Origin: Nocardia fluminea
GTDB lineage: Bacteria > Actinomycetota > Actinomycetes > Mycobacteriales > Mycobacteriaceae
NCBI RefSeq assembly: GCF_002846365.1
Contig: NZ_PJMW01000002.1
Span: 4,340,001-4,404,000, forward strand
Direction of reading: 5' to 3'
Length of the DNA stretch: 64,000 nucleotides
Positions 33,256 through 41,907 of the stretch are shown here, piece by piece. The number at the start of each line of letters is the position of its first letter. Positions within the stretch are counted from its first letter, which is position 1. Below the pieces are notes generated by a model. That model saw only the letters and a program-made list of their open reading frames with translations, searched no databases and was not told where the DNA came from. The position numbers were made by a program, and so were the translations under genes.

Positions 33256-34488
33256 CTAGGGCTGGTCCGCGGAGTGCGCGCCGTCGTTCTTCGCCAGCTT
33301 CGCGATGTTTTCCGCCAATGCTTGTGCGCGTCCGGCACCCACCTTTTGGTAGCGCATCGCGGCGGCAGGGGTTTTGTGCCGCAGGCGTTCCATGATTTCG
33401 GCCAGCGTACCGCCGGCTTGTGCGGCGACAGTTCCTCCAGTGTGTCGTTGCTCGCCGGGTCGGAAGTCCGGGCGCCCGATTTTGACGCACGCCGCGCTGA
33501 AGATCCGGCGGTAGACCCATTCGCGCATGGTCTTACCGGTCTCGGGATCGGGGAACAGTAGTGAGGTCGTCGCTGAATCGACATGCCGGTCGAGGTGGGT
33601 GCGCACCGCCGGTCGGATATGGCTAGGGATCACCACCGGGCCGGTTGAACCAGATTTGGGACGGCCGATCTCGATCTTTCCTTCACGGTAGGTAGCGGCG
33701 AACGAGACCGTCATGACCGAGCAATCCGCGTTGAAGTCGCGTCGGCGTAGTTCGAAGGTCTCGGATGGACGAAGCCCGCACCATGCGGCCAGCAGGACTG
33801 AGACGGAAAGCTTTTCGGGCATGGCAGCCGCGAGATTGCCGATCTCGGCAGGGCTCAACACTGTGGGGTCATGGGCTGGCTGGACCGCCGTCGCGCCCTT
33901 GATACGACACGGGTTCTTGACGATGAGGCCGTCCTCGACGGCGACATTGAGCACCATCCGCAAGACCTCGTAAGCGCGTGCGCGCGCCGTCGGGACATCG
34001 GTGCGAGCCTGGTCGGGATTCGACTTCCGTCCACGCTTGCGCACGCGCGAGACTTTGCTGTACCAGTCCCGGACCATCTCCAAAGTGATGTCTTCCACCG
34101 CTGTTAACTCGAAGGTGGGGTTGAGATGCAGCCGCAGCAGGGACTTATAGGAGTCTGCGGTGCGTCGGGAGAGGGGTTGGCCTCGTCGCGACACTCGCGT
34201 GGCGATGATGCGTTCGGCGTAGGCGCCGAACAGCACCGGTGTCGGTGGCTCGGGGACGTCGGTCGCCTGGTGTCGGGTTGCCGGAGGCTCCCACGTTTGA
34301 AGATCAATTAATGTGCGTTCTGCCGCGAGCCAGCCTTCTGCACGACTTTTGATGTCGAAGGTATGGGCGGCTTTGTGTAAGCCGGTGTCTGGGCCGATAT
34401 AGCTTGCGTGCCAACGACCGGAGGGTAGTTGTCGGATTCTGCCGAAACCGTGGCGGGTTGCACGTGAGCGAGACTTTTTCGGTGGCAC
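33256..34488 (-). CDS. Phage-type tyrosine integrase
   Basis: A 410-residue integrase starting at GTG 34488, fixed by AGAGGAGG 5-6 bases upstream; the much longer upstream frame is non-coding. The N-terminal ~60 residues form an AP2-like arm-binding region (HGFGRIRQLPSGRWHASYIG). A core-binding domain follows (YKSLLRLHLNPTFELTAVED, ITLEMVRDWYSKVSRV). The catalytic domain has WCGLRPSETFELRRRDF (Arg I), GRPKSGSTG (Lys), HTGGTVAAQAGGTLAEIMER, LRHKTPAAAMRYQK with terminal His and Tyr. The HxxR box reads RPGEQRHTGG, so Arg II is somewhat degenerate (QRHTGG instead of HxLRHT). It resembles mycobacteriophage and ICE integrases and is unrelated to the two module recombinases. Confidence 0.92.
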   Translation of the reverse strand: MPPKKSRSRATRHGFGRIRQLPSGRWHASYIGPDTGLHKAAHTFDIKSRAEGWLAAERTLIDLQTWEPPATRHQATDVPEPPTPVLFGAYAERIIATRVSRRGQPLSRRTADSYKSLLRLHLNPTFELTAVEDITLEMVRDWYSKVSRVRKRGRKSNPDQARTDVPTARARAYEVLRMVLNVAVEDGLIVKNPCRIKGATAVQPAHDPTVLSPAEIGNLAAAMPEKLSVSVLLAAWCGLRPSETFELRRRDFNADCSVMTVSFAATYREGKIEIGRPKSGSTGPVVIPSHIRPAVRTHLDRHVDSATTSLLFPDPETGKTMREWVYRRIFSAACVKIGRPDFRPGEQRHTGGTVAAQAGGTLAEIMERLRHKTPAAAMRYQKVGAGRAQALAENIAKLAKNDGAHSADQP

Positions 34489-35729
34489 TGGACCTCCTCT
34501 TGTCGAAGATGTGCGGCATGGGTGGGCCTCTGAGCTCGCTGGAAGGAGAGCCGGATCGGCAAAGTTGCGTGAACAGGGAACCCGTGCGGTGACTGGAGCA
34601 AGGACGGGGTCGGGGCGCGCGTGGGTGAACTCGTGTCGTGGCGGTGACTTTGCGTGTGTGGCCGCACCTGGGCGATCGTGCGCGAGGAATTGGCATCGCG
34701 CGTATGGGTTCGATGAGCACAGTCGAAGTCGGCCGCGCATCCAGACGGTCTGCTGGGAGCACGGTGGGGCGCGTGCTGTGATTGCAGGGCAAAGAGGATT
34801 CTCAGGCCAGTGCGGGCGCGCGGAACCGGCCTCCGTGTGGGCGCCGTTCCTGCGGCTGTTCAGTCTGCTTCGACACCCTGAGGAGATCGAGCCGATCGTT
34901 GACGTAAGCGGCGATGAGTCAGCCTGTTCAGCAACCGAGTTTGGCAAGATGACGGGCGGTCGGGTATACCGTCGGCCGGAGCTCGCATGGGTCACGAGCC
35001 GCGCGACGGACCACCGGATCCGCGTCTGGCGGCGAAGCGCCAGCTGACGCACGCTCCAGCGACGTACCGCTCTGAGAGTTGATGCCTCACCAGGACGAAT
35101 GTGTCGGGCGGTGCAGGCGCAAGGAGCGGAGTATGAAGGCATGAACTGACCCAGGTCTCGTTTCCCCTGATCAGTCGCTCTTCCAGGCCCAGTATATGCG
35201 TAACCATGTCCTGGCCGAGCGCGTCCGTGCTGCTGTTCTGCTGTAGCGCATGCTTTCTCGCCGGTTTGAACCGCCCAGTGCGACGATTTCTACACCGGTC
35301 GCCGTCGCCCGTCACAGGTACGTCAGTCAATTCAAAATGAGAGTTCGCTGTATGACGCTGATTCGGCCAGCAGTTGGCTGAACACCCGGGGTGTTGTGGT
35401 GGTCTGCGTCTGGCTGCGGTGGCGGATGGGACCAAGCTCGCATGTGGCCGGCGGGTTGGTGCACCCGTCGACAGTGGTATCCGGCAGGCCCGAGCAGTTG
35501 GCGATGATAGGGCGACGCGACAGTTCGGCATCTGCCAGCAGGTATCGTCGGAGGCAACTCGTCGTTATGCTTAGCCTGCGGCTTGTCCGATTCCCATAAC
35601 CGCCAGCGTCACCTACACTGTGAAACGCCAACCATTAGCTTGCATCAAGCCTGTGCGCGGCCGATTACCCAATCACGAACGCCCCGAACTCGTTACTTGG
35701 GTTCAACCGGTCGTCGCAACACTCTCAAT
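34489..35729. other. 1.2-kb stretch without a supported gene
   Basis: Long frames exist on both strands (for example plus 34511-35047 and minus 34992-35531) but have skewed composition, no ribosome site and no recognisable domain. A junction between the mobile element and flanking DNA may lie here. Confidence 0.45.
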
Positions 35730-36461
35730 ATGAGAGGTTGCGGCGACCGTGTCGTTTCCGAGGAAGTGGTTCGGTTCAGTGGGCAGCTGGTCCGGCTGGT
35801 CGATTCAGGAGTGTCGGTACCAGAAGCTGCTGCGGCACTGGGAATTCCCCGGCAGCGGTGCTACGCGATCTTGCGGGCAGTAGACCGACCCGTGGGGCAG
35901 ACCAAGCGATCGCCATCGGTGGACCCACAACTGATTCGGTCGGTATTCACCCGAACCGGTTCGATGCGCCGAACAGCCAAAATCGTTGGAGTGTCACCGT
36001 GGCTCGTTCGTCGGATCCTGGCAGGAGTTCTGCCTGGCCGCCTCTACGACAACCTGGCCGAGGCGATGCGCGCGGAGACCATCGCCGCCCTCGAGCAGGC
36101 CGGTCCCGATCCCGACACACTCACCGCAGCCGGACTCGAAGCCTTCATCCGCTACCTGCGCCGCGCGCGGGTCGTGCTCATCGAGGTCGTCGGGGTGACA
36201 CCGGACATGGAACAGCATCGCCATCGGGTTCTGCGCGATTTCGTCGACACCGTGATGGCCATCTGGGCGACAGAGAGTCCTCGCTTGCTGACACGGGGCC
36301 AGCGGTTGACCGCGACCGCACTGGTTGGCGGCGTCAACCACCTGCTGGTCGACGGGTTGATGGACGGGTGCCGTGACGACCCCGCCGACCTCGTGACGGT
36401 GTGTGTGGACCTGTTCGCCGCCGCCCGCGCGCGCTGGAACACCACCGCCTCGTCCTCGTAG
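35730..36461 (+). CDS. TetR-like regulator with unusual double-HTH N-terminus
   Basis: A 243-residue protein starting at ATG 35730. Residues ~8-55 form a resolvase/Hin-like HTH (LVRLVDSGVSVPEAAAALGI, PRQRCYAILRAV). A second HTH-like unit follows (TGSMRRTAKIVGVSPWLVRR). The C-terminal ~120 residues match TetR ligand-binding domains: GLEAFIRYLRRARVVLIEVV, RVLRDFVDTVMAIW, ALVGGVNHLLVDGLMDG. The usual N-terminal TetR HTH seems replaced. Likely a DNA-binding repressor; target unknown. It stands alone on the plus strand. Confidence 0.75.
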   Translation: MRGCGDRVVSEEVVRFSGQLVRLVDSGVSVPEAAAALGIPRQRCYAILRAVDRPVGQTKRSPSVDPQLIRSVFTRTGSMRRTAKIVGVSPWLVRRILAGVLPGRLYDNLAEAMRAETIAALEQAGPDPDTLTAAGLEAFIRYLRRARVVLIEVVGVTPDMEQHRHRVLRDFVDTVMAIWATESPRLLTRGQRLTATALVGGVNHLLVDGLMDGCRDDPADLVTVCVDLFAAARARWNTTASSS

Positions 36462-36734
36462 TTGCCCCGCGAACCGACTTATCGTCTCGGCACGACGGCG
36501 TAAACGACTCCGGCGATATCGGCCGACAAGCCCGGCCGACCGACGAGGGCCGTCAGCTGGGCGACGAGCCAGCGGATCCCGCAGGCAGCTGAACTCGACG
36601 TTCAAGACTGACGCCTACTCCTGCGAAATCCGGCGCTGAGGGAGTTACCGCGGATAATGGGCTGTTGTCGGGATGTCAGTAGATGGCGGGTCGCGGCAAG
36701 TATGAGTGCGACCGAGGCCGCAGGGCGATGAGCT

Positions 36735-37218
36735 ATGCGAACACGCTTTTATGAAGACCTCGAGCAGCTCGCCGATCAGTTCGACACAAGGTGCTTGGGT
36801 GATCGCGCGGCGATCGCGGCCGCGACAGGCGGGCTACTCAACGCCGATCCGCAGCAGTGCGAGCGGGCGATCGAGATCTGTCAGGAACTCGACGGCTCGC
36901 GCGATCGGTGCGACGACACCGCTGCGGCGTTGTTGGCGTTGCAATCGCCGGTGGCTGGGGAGCTACGCAAAGTCGTCACCGCGCTCCAGTTGGTCGCCAA
37001 CCTGCACAGAATGGGCGCGCTCACCGTGCACATCGCCGACATCGCGCGTCGTCGCCATCCCGAGCACGTCGTTCCCGAATCCATGCGCCCGATCGTTGCC
37101 CGCATGGGTGCGGCGGCGGTAGCGATGGCGACGGCCGCCGCCGCGGTCCTGGCCTCCGGCGACCCACTACGCCGCCGAGTTCGACGCCCAGGACGACACC
37201 ATGGACCGGTTACACCTC
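36735..37218 (+). pseudogene. phoU: phoU remnant cut by an IS701-family fragment
   Basis: The first ~140 codons encode a PhoU helical domain (LQSPVAGELRKVVTALQLVA, IADIARRRHPEHVVPESMRP). PhoU normally restrains phosphate uptake with the Pst transporter. Near 37165 the reading shifts, and the next frame resumes with [15 protein letters not shown], the expected continuation. At about 37218 the sequence changes to IS701 DNA. The second half of PhoU is missing, so the gene is dead. Confidence 0.75.
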
Positions 37219-37682
37219 CCGGTCAATCAGAGCGTGCCCGTGTCGGGAGGCATAGGCCAAGAACACGCCGATCTGATAGTTCTCCGTGCGTCCGGCGGTG
37301 CCGGAGTACTGACGTTGCACGCCAGCGGATTGATGCCCTTCTTCAGGAAACCTGTCTCGTCACCGGCCAGCACGGCGCCAGGATCACTGAGATGTTCGAC
37401 GACGAAGTCGCGCACATCGCCACACACGCCCTCGACGTCCCAGTCCGCAGCGCGCAGCAGCCGCTGCATTCCATCCGGAACCCTCTCACCAGCGCGTTCG
37501 GCCAGAGTCCACCCGTTCTTACATTCCAGACCCGCGACCAGACCCGGCTCTACTGCCGGGTGGACTCGTTATCAGGGACTCGCCACTATCCATCAACGAA
37601 TCCAGTTCGGCCACAGCCCGATCCAACACCACCCGACAGGTCTATCAGCACCGAACTACGCGAGTGCAGTTGCAGTACTAAG
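37219..37682 (-). mobile_element. Truncated IS701-family insertion sequence
   Basis: From 37682 leftward the minus strand begins CTTAGTACTGCAACTGCACT, similar to the terminal repeat of the IS701 copy at 53037. A decayed transposase follows: VAELDSLMDSGESL in one frame, ECKNGWTLAERAGERVPDGM and QRLLRAADWDVEGV with [20 protein letters not shown] in a second, then [20 protein letters not shown] in a third. It stops at LIDREV where phoU DNA begins. At least two frameshifts and the loss of the C-terminal half make it inactive. Confidence 0.75.
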
Positions 37683-37733
37683 GCATCGGCGGTGGCGAGG
37701 TGGCCTTCCTCATGTGCGGATCTCCGTTGCCGG

Positions 37734-38222
37734 TCAGGCGACGAACGCGAGCCAGTAGAAGACCCAGCAGGTCACCGCGGTCAGCGTCATGTCGATCGCC
37801 GCGACCCTGGCCCACCGCCGGTGCCACGCGGCGTGCGCGCCCGGGTGCGGCGGATTGCCGAAATTGCGCACCGCCCGCACGATCACCACCGGCCACAGCA
37901 GTACCGAGGTGACCGCGAACACCAGGTGGATCGCCAGCGAAGTCGACACCGCGGTAGACGCCGTGCCGCCCACGACTCCCGCGGAGCGCTCTTGCCAGCC
38001 ATTGAAGCGCACATCCAGCTCGAACAGCACGACGGCAACCAGTAGCGCGACACCCAATCCGAGCTGGACCCCGCGGTGCAGCCGGAGCCGCCGGCCGACC
38101 TTGACCTGGTACACACTCCACCCGAGGGCGAGGACCACCAGCACCATCAACGTCACCATCATGTCCATCGCGAACGACGCCCTCGTGCCGAGGAAGCCGT
38201 CGATCCCACTAAAGTCGTTCAT
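37734..38222 (-). CDS. DUF420 family membrane protein
   Basis: A 162-residue protein with four to five membrane helices (VTLMVLVVLALGWSVYQVKV, VQLGLGVALLVAVVLFELDV, TSLAIHLVFAVTSVLLWPVV, AAIDMTLTAVTCWVFYWLAF). The spacing of HRGVQLG, FELDVRFNGW, HPGAHAAWHRRWAR matches DUF420/CtaM-like proteins, some of which help assemble cytochrome oxidase. ATG 38222 is chosen; the in-frame extension upstream is not coding. A palindrome at 38291-38313 lies in its promoter region. Confidence 0.82.
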   Translation of the reverse strand: MNDFSGIDGFLGTRASFAMDMMVTLMVLVVLALGWSVYQVKVGRRLRLHRGVQLGLGVALLVAVVLFELDVRFNGWQERSAGVVGGTASTAVSTSLAIHLVFAVTSVLLWPVVIVRAVRNFGNPPHPGAHAAWHRRWARVAAIDMTLTAVTCWVFYWLAFVA

Positions 38223-38290
38223 CGCAGTAGCTCCATGTCGTCGGGTGCGCGGCGCAGATCTGACCAGGTTCCGGCCGCACACGAAGTCAT

Positions 38291-38313
38291 CTTGGAGACA
38301 GGGTGTCTCCAAG
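38291..38313 (-). promoter_or_regulatory. Palindromic operator upstream of the DUF420 gene
   Basis: CTTGGAGACA (38291-38300) and TGTCTCCAAG (38304-38313) are exact complements around GGG, 69 bases upstream of the ATG at 38222. Size and symmetry fit a TetR-family operator. The rest of 38314-38640 holds no supported gene. Confidence 0.5.
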
Positions 38314-38640
38314 AGCTCGACGCACGCTAGCTGTTGCGGGTCGGGACGTTGTTGACATCTGTTGATCTAGCCCCGCCGTCGATGGCAGGATGCTGACACG
38401 GGTGTTCGTATCCCTGCCATATGCAGTGAGTCCGACTTAGAGGGCGGACGAGGAACCAGACACCCGCCACGCAAGATCGATACCTCAGGCCTACCTTTGT
38501 CCGCTGAGGAAGTCGACGGCGTTGTCACCCTGCTCTCATTCGCCGCTGGTACACGTCGGCCAATCCAACCGCAACCTGACATCAGGTCGGTCACGGGCTT
38601 GGCGGTGTGATGTCCAGCGCGAGCGGACAAAGGAACTTCC

Positions 38641-39600
38641 ATGCACGAATCTGAGTCATTCTCAGCTGTCAACGACTTCCAACATCGCGTCATCGATGAG
38701 TTCCGTTCGAACGCCGGCGTTGTTGGCGGTCCCTTTCAAGGCTCGTCTCTGCTTCTGCTGACTACCGTCGGCGCACGTTCCCGTCGCCGCCACACCACTC
38801 CACTGGGCTACCTCGACATCGACGGCAAACGCCTGGTCGTCGCCTCTGCCGGCGGTGCAGACCGTAATCCGGCCTGGCTGCACAATCTTCGGGCACATCC
38901 CGTGGTGAGGGTCGAGGTCGGTTCGGAAACCTACCCAGCGACCACCGCCGAATTATCTGGTGCGGTGCGTGACCGCTTCTGGGAGGCGGTAGTGCGCAAG
39001 CACGCCGGTTATGGCTCCTACCAGCAGATGACAGCTCGGGTGATCCCCCTGGTGGAGATCCTTCCCCTCCCGTCTCGTCAGGGACTCGACCGCGTGCGCG
39101 GGATGGGCGACTTCATGCACGAGGTACACCAATGGCTGTCCGCCGAACTAGATCTCGTCATCGCCCAGGTCGACGCGATAATCGCAACTGCTGACGTCGT
39201 CACACCAATGACGTTGCCGCCGAGAACGTTGCATGCCGAGATGCTCGAGCGTTGCGTTACCTTCTGCGGTGCGCTCGAACGACACCACATGGGAGAGGAC
39301 TTCGGCGCATTTCCGATGGTGGCGAAAGCATTTCCTGCACTGGCATCGACGTTGGAGAAACTCAGGGCCGAGCATGTCGTGGTAGCCGAGATCAACGCGT
39401 TGATCCGTGAGCTGCTCGCGGGCTATACGCCCGGAACCAGTGACCCGCGGGAGCTGCGAGTCGAGCTACACGGCCTCATCGCCCGCCTGCGCGAACACTT
39501 CGCGTTCGAGGAGCACACGATCCTCGATGCCCTCAATGCCGTTGCTGACGCACCACCTTCGCCCAATCCGCCGGCGCCTGACGCCGACTCGGGGCAGTGA
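38641..39600 (+). CDS. Deazaflavin-dependent nitroreductase-type domain fused to a hemerythrin domain
   Basis: A 319-residue fusion. Residues ~10-142 match the Ddn/DUF385 split-barrel family (LLLTTVGARSRRRHTTPLGY, WLHNLRAHPVVRVEVGSETY, RFWEAVVRKHAGYGSYQQMT) that typically binds F420. Residues ~155-300 form an HHE-type hemerythrin domain: HEVHQWL, LERHHMGED, LRAEHVVVAE and LREHFAFEEHTIL supply the His/Glu ligands for a di-iron centre. The C-terminus is Pro-rich. ATG 38641 has AAAGGAA upstream. A redox or oxidative-stress role is likely. Its stop is 4 bases before the IS481 transposase start, so its end may be altered by that insertion. Confidence 0.85.
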   Translation: MHESESFSAVNDFQHRVIDEFRSNAGVVGGPFQGSSLLLLTTVGARSRRRHTTPLGYLDIDGKRLVVASAGGADRNPAWLHNLRAHPVVRVEVGSETYPATTAELSGAVRDRFWEAVVRKHAGYGSYQQMTARVIPLVEILPLPSRQGLDRVRGMGDFMHEVHQWLSAELDLVIAQVDAIIATADVVTPMTLPPRTLHAEMLERCVTFCGALERHHMGEDFGAFPMVAKAFPALASTLEKLRAEHVVVAEINALIRELLAGYTPGTSDPRELRVELHGLIARLREHFAFEEHTILDALNAVADAPPSPNPPAPDADSGQ

Positions 39601-39604
39601 CGAG

Positions 39605-40606
39605 ATGACACATCGCAACGCGCCGCTATCGGTCGAGGGCCGTCGGCGTCTGGTGCAACGCTGCCAGAACCGCCCGATTGCGCACGTCGCGGCAGAGATG
39701 GGGATCTCGCGCGCCTGTGCTTCGAAGTGGGTCAACCGCCACCGGCGGCATGGCGATCTCGGCCTGCTCGATCGGTCTTCGACTCCCCATCGGCAGCCCA
39801 CAGCCACCGATGCTGCGGTCGTCGTCAGGATCGAGGATCTCCGCCGCACGTACAAGTGGGCAGCCGCCAGGATCGCTTTCGAGCTACAGGTCGAAGGCAT
39901 CGTTATAAGTCGCCGGACAGTGTCGCGGCATCTTGCCGCCTTGGGCCTGAGTCGCCGGCGGTTCATCGATCCAGATGGCGCGGCTAACCGGCAACCCCGC
40001 AGGATCGTTGCCCGACGCCCCGGCCACATGATCCACGTCGACGTGAAGAAGGTGGGGCGAATCCCCGACGGCGGAGGTTGGCGAGCCCATGGGCGCGGCA
40101 GCGAAGAGGCGAAAGATGCCAACCGGCACAAGCGAACGAAAGGTCGGGGTGGCTACGTCTATCTCCACTCCGCCGTAGATGGACACACCCGCCTCGCCTA
40201 CACCGAAGCACTCGACAACGAGAAAGCGGTCACGGCGGTTGCGTTCCTTCATCGGGCACGAATCTGGTTCGCGGCACACGGAATCACACGAATCGAGCGC
40301 GTCGTCACCGACAACGGAGCGTGCTACCGCGCAGGCGCCTTCGCTCGCGCACTTCTCGGATCACGGCACCAGCGAATCGCGCCCTATACGCCGCGCCATA
40401 ACGGCAAGGTCGAGAGATACAACAGGATCATCTCTGAAGAGTTCCTCTACGCCCGCACCTGGACATCGGAGAAGCAACGCGCCGATGCCCTGGCAGTGTG
40501 GAATATCCACTACAACTACCACCGGCCCCACGGTGCCGTTGGCGGCCGGCCCCCGGCGGCCCGTGTCCAGCATGGCGTCACCAACGTCACGGCCTCATAC
40601 AGCTAG
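39605..40606 (+). CDS. IS481-family transposase
   Basis: A 333-residue DDE transposase, apparently intact. The N-terminal HTH reads HVAAEMGISRACASKWVNRH. The catalytic triad is visible as HVDVKKVGRIPDGGGW (first Asp), VTDNGACYR (second Asp) and NGKVERYNR (Glu). ATG 39605 begins 4 bases after the preceding stop, so the left end of the element must lie inside or before the 3' end of the hemerythrin-fusion gene. I could not identify terminal inverted repeats. Confidence 0.93.
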   Translation: MTHRNAPLSVEGRRRLVQRCQNRPIAHVAAEMGISRACASKWVNRHRRHGDLGLLDRSSTPHRQPTATDAAVVVRIEDLRRTYKWAAARIAFELQVEGIVISRRTVSRHLAALGLSRRRFIDPDGAANRQPRRIVARRPGHMIHVDVKKVGRIPDGGGWRAHGRGSEEAKDANRHKRTKGRGGYVYLHSAVDGHTRLAYTEALDNEKAVTAVAFLHRARIWFAAHGITRIERVVTDNGACYRAGAFARALLGSRHQRIAPYTPRHNGKVERYNRIISEEFLYARTWTSEKQRADALAVWNIHYNYHRPHGAVGGRPPAARVQHGVTNVTASYS

Positions 40607-40657
40607 CACGTACCCGAACTTGAACCAGACACGGGGAAAAGGAGGCAGCCGAGGCCC

Positions 40658-41248
40658 ATGCCCAAGATCAATGCGGACAGCGTCCGCGCGCATCGCGCCC
40701 AAGTACTCGCGGCACTGATCGACAGCGCCGAGTTCCTCTTGGCACAGGACAGCGGCACCACCCTGACCGCCGGGGCCGTGGCGGCCCGCGCGGGAATCGC
40801 CCGCAACAGCATCTACCGCTACGTCGACTCGATCGACGACCTGATCGAGATGGTGGCCGCCCGAGGCTTCCCGCGCTGGACGAGCGCGGTCCGCGACGCG
40901 ATCGAGGCCGCGCCGACACCAGCCGCAGGCGTGGTGGCGTACGTGCGCGCCAACATCGAACTGGCCGTCGACGGGGATCACGCCTGGCGCACCGCACTCT
41001 CGCGGATGAACCTCTCGGCGAGCGCGCGGGCGCGGGTGATCGCGCTGCACACCGAACTGGCCGACCTCCTGCGCGCGGAACTGTCCGCAGCGGCGGTGAC
41101 GAATCCCGCCCTGGTGACGGCGTCGATACAGGCGCTGGTCGACGCGTGCGTGCGCCGAGTCGAGGCAGGCGACGAACCGGCCACCGCCATTGACTACGCG
41201 GGCCGCGTCGCCGCCGTCCTCGTCAGCGAGGCAACGGCCGCACCGTAG
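40658..41248 (+). CDS. TetR-family transcriptional regulator
   Basis: A 196-residue regulator. The N-terminal HTH is clear (LTAGAVAARAGIARNSIYRY, VDSIDDLIEMVAARGFPRW). The C-terminal helical domain (~60-190) is Ala-rich, as in TetR effector-binding domains. ATG 40658 is used; an AAGGAGG site lies 14 bases upstream, slightly far. It stands between the IS481 gene and a second TetR gene, with no obvious target operon beside it. Confidence 0.85.
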   Translation: MPKINADSVRAHRAQVLAALIDSAEFLLAQDSGTTLTAGAVAARAGIARNSIYRYVDSIDDLIEMVAARGFPRWTSAVRDAIEAAPTPAAGVVAYVRANIELAVDGDHAWRTALSRMNLSASARARVIALHTELADLLRAELSAAAVTNPALVTASIQALVDACVRRVEAGDEPATAIDYAGRVAAVLVSEATAAP

Positions 41249-41320
41249 CCGGGCTGGCAGCCCTCGGTAGGGAGATCACCACGCCTGTCGATCTGTGCCG
41301 ATCCGATGGCCCAACCACTG

Positions 41321-41339
41321 ATTCAATCAATGATTGAAT
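41321..41339. promoter_or_regulatory. TetR-type operator
   Basis: ATTCAATCA (41321-41329) and TGATTGAAT (41331-41339) are exact complements around one A. A half copy GATTGAAAC follows at 41344. It lies 31 bases before the TetR gene at 41370, fitting autoregulation. Confidence 0.6.
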
Positions 41340-41369
41340 TGCCGATTGAAACATGTTTCACTTCTGAGC

Positions 41370-41852
41370 ATGGTCGATGAGGTCAAGACGGGGACGCGGC
41401 AGCGACTGCTGGCCGCTGCTGAGTCGTTGCTGCTGACCGAGCCGTACGACGAGGTGTCGGTGCGTGGCATCTGTACCGTGGCGGGCGCGAACTCGGCCGC
41501 GGTGCACTACCACTTCGGATCGAAGGAAGCCCTGGTCGGTGCGCTGATCGAGGATCGACTGGGACCGCTGTGGGCCGATGGCCTGGCGCGTGCGACCCCG
41601 GGGCCCGACGCGATGCCCACCGTGGTCGATACGATCCTCGCGCCCTTCGTTCAGCTTGCGGGAGATCCTTTGGGCCGCTTGCATCTTCGGCTATTGACAC
41701 GGTTGCGCGACGTTGCCGCTGACTTCCTCGACATGACGAAGGACCGCGAGGCGTCGACGCACCTCGCGATCCAATGGGCGTCTATTGACCGAATCTCCCT
41801 ACGGCCCAGGAGGTCCGGCTGTCAAGTATTTCCGTCAGATTTATACTCGTAG
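41370..41852 (+). CDS. TetR-family regulator, probably truncated
   Basis: A 160-residue product from ATG 41370. The HTH is typical (TRQRLLAAAESLLLTEPYDE, VRGICTVAGANSAAVHYHFG, SKEALVGALIEDRLGPLW). TetR proteins of this type run to about 190-210 residues. Here the C-terminus breaks into atypical sequence after FLDMTKDREASTH (IQWASIDRISLRPRRSGC), suggesting a frameshift or rearrangement. The dimerisation domain is incomplete, so activity is doubtful. Confidence 0.7.
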   Translation: MVDEVKTGTRQRLLAAAESLLLTEPYDEVSVRGICTVAGANSAAVHYHFGSKEALVGALIEDRLGPLWADGLARATPGPDAMPTVVDTILAPFVQLAGDPLGRLHLRLLTRLRDVAADFLDMTKDREASTHLAIQWASIDRISLRPRRSGCQVFPSDLYS

Positions 41853-41907
41853 CCGACAACGGTGACAAACAGCGCGAGCATGACCACTAGGAGGCGCACC
41901 GTCCAGG

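Noticed and set aside
33256..35142. 628-codon version of the integrase
   Set aside because: Residues before the GTG at 34488 look non-coding, and an AGGAGG site sits directly before that GTG.
34511..35531. Plus and minus frames of 178-179 codons in the gap after the integrase
   Set aside because: Composition is atypical, the frames lack ribosome sites, and neither resembles a known fold.
36735..38045. 436-codon frame continuing beyond phoU
   Set aside because: Only the first ~140 codons match PhoU; the rest reads across IS701 DNA and antisense to the DUF420 gene.
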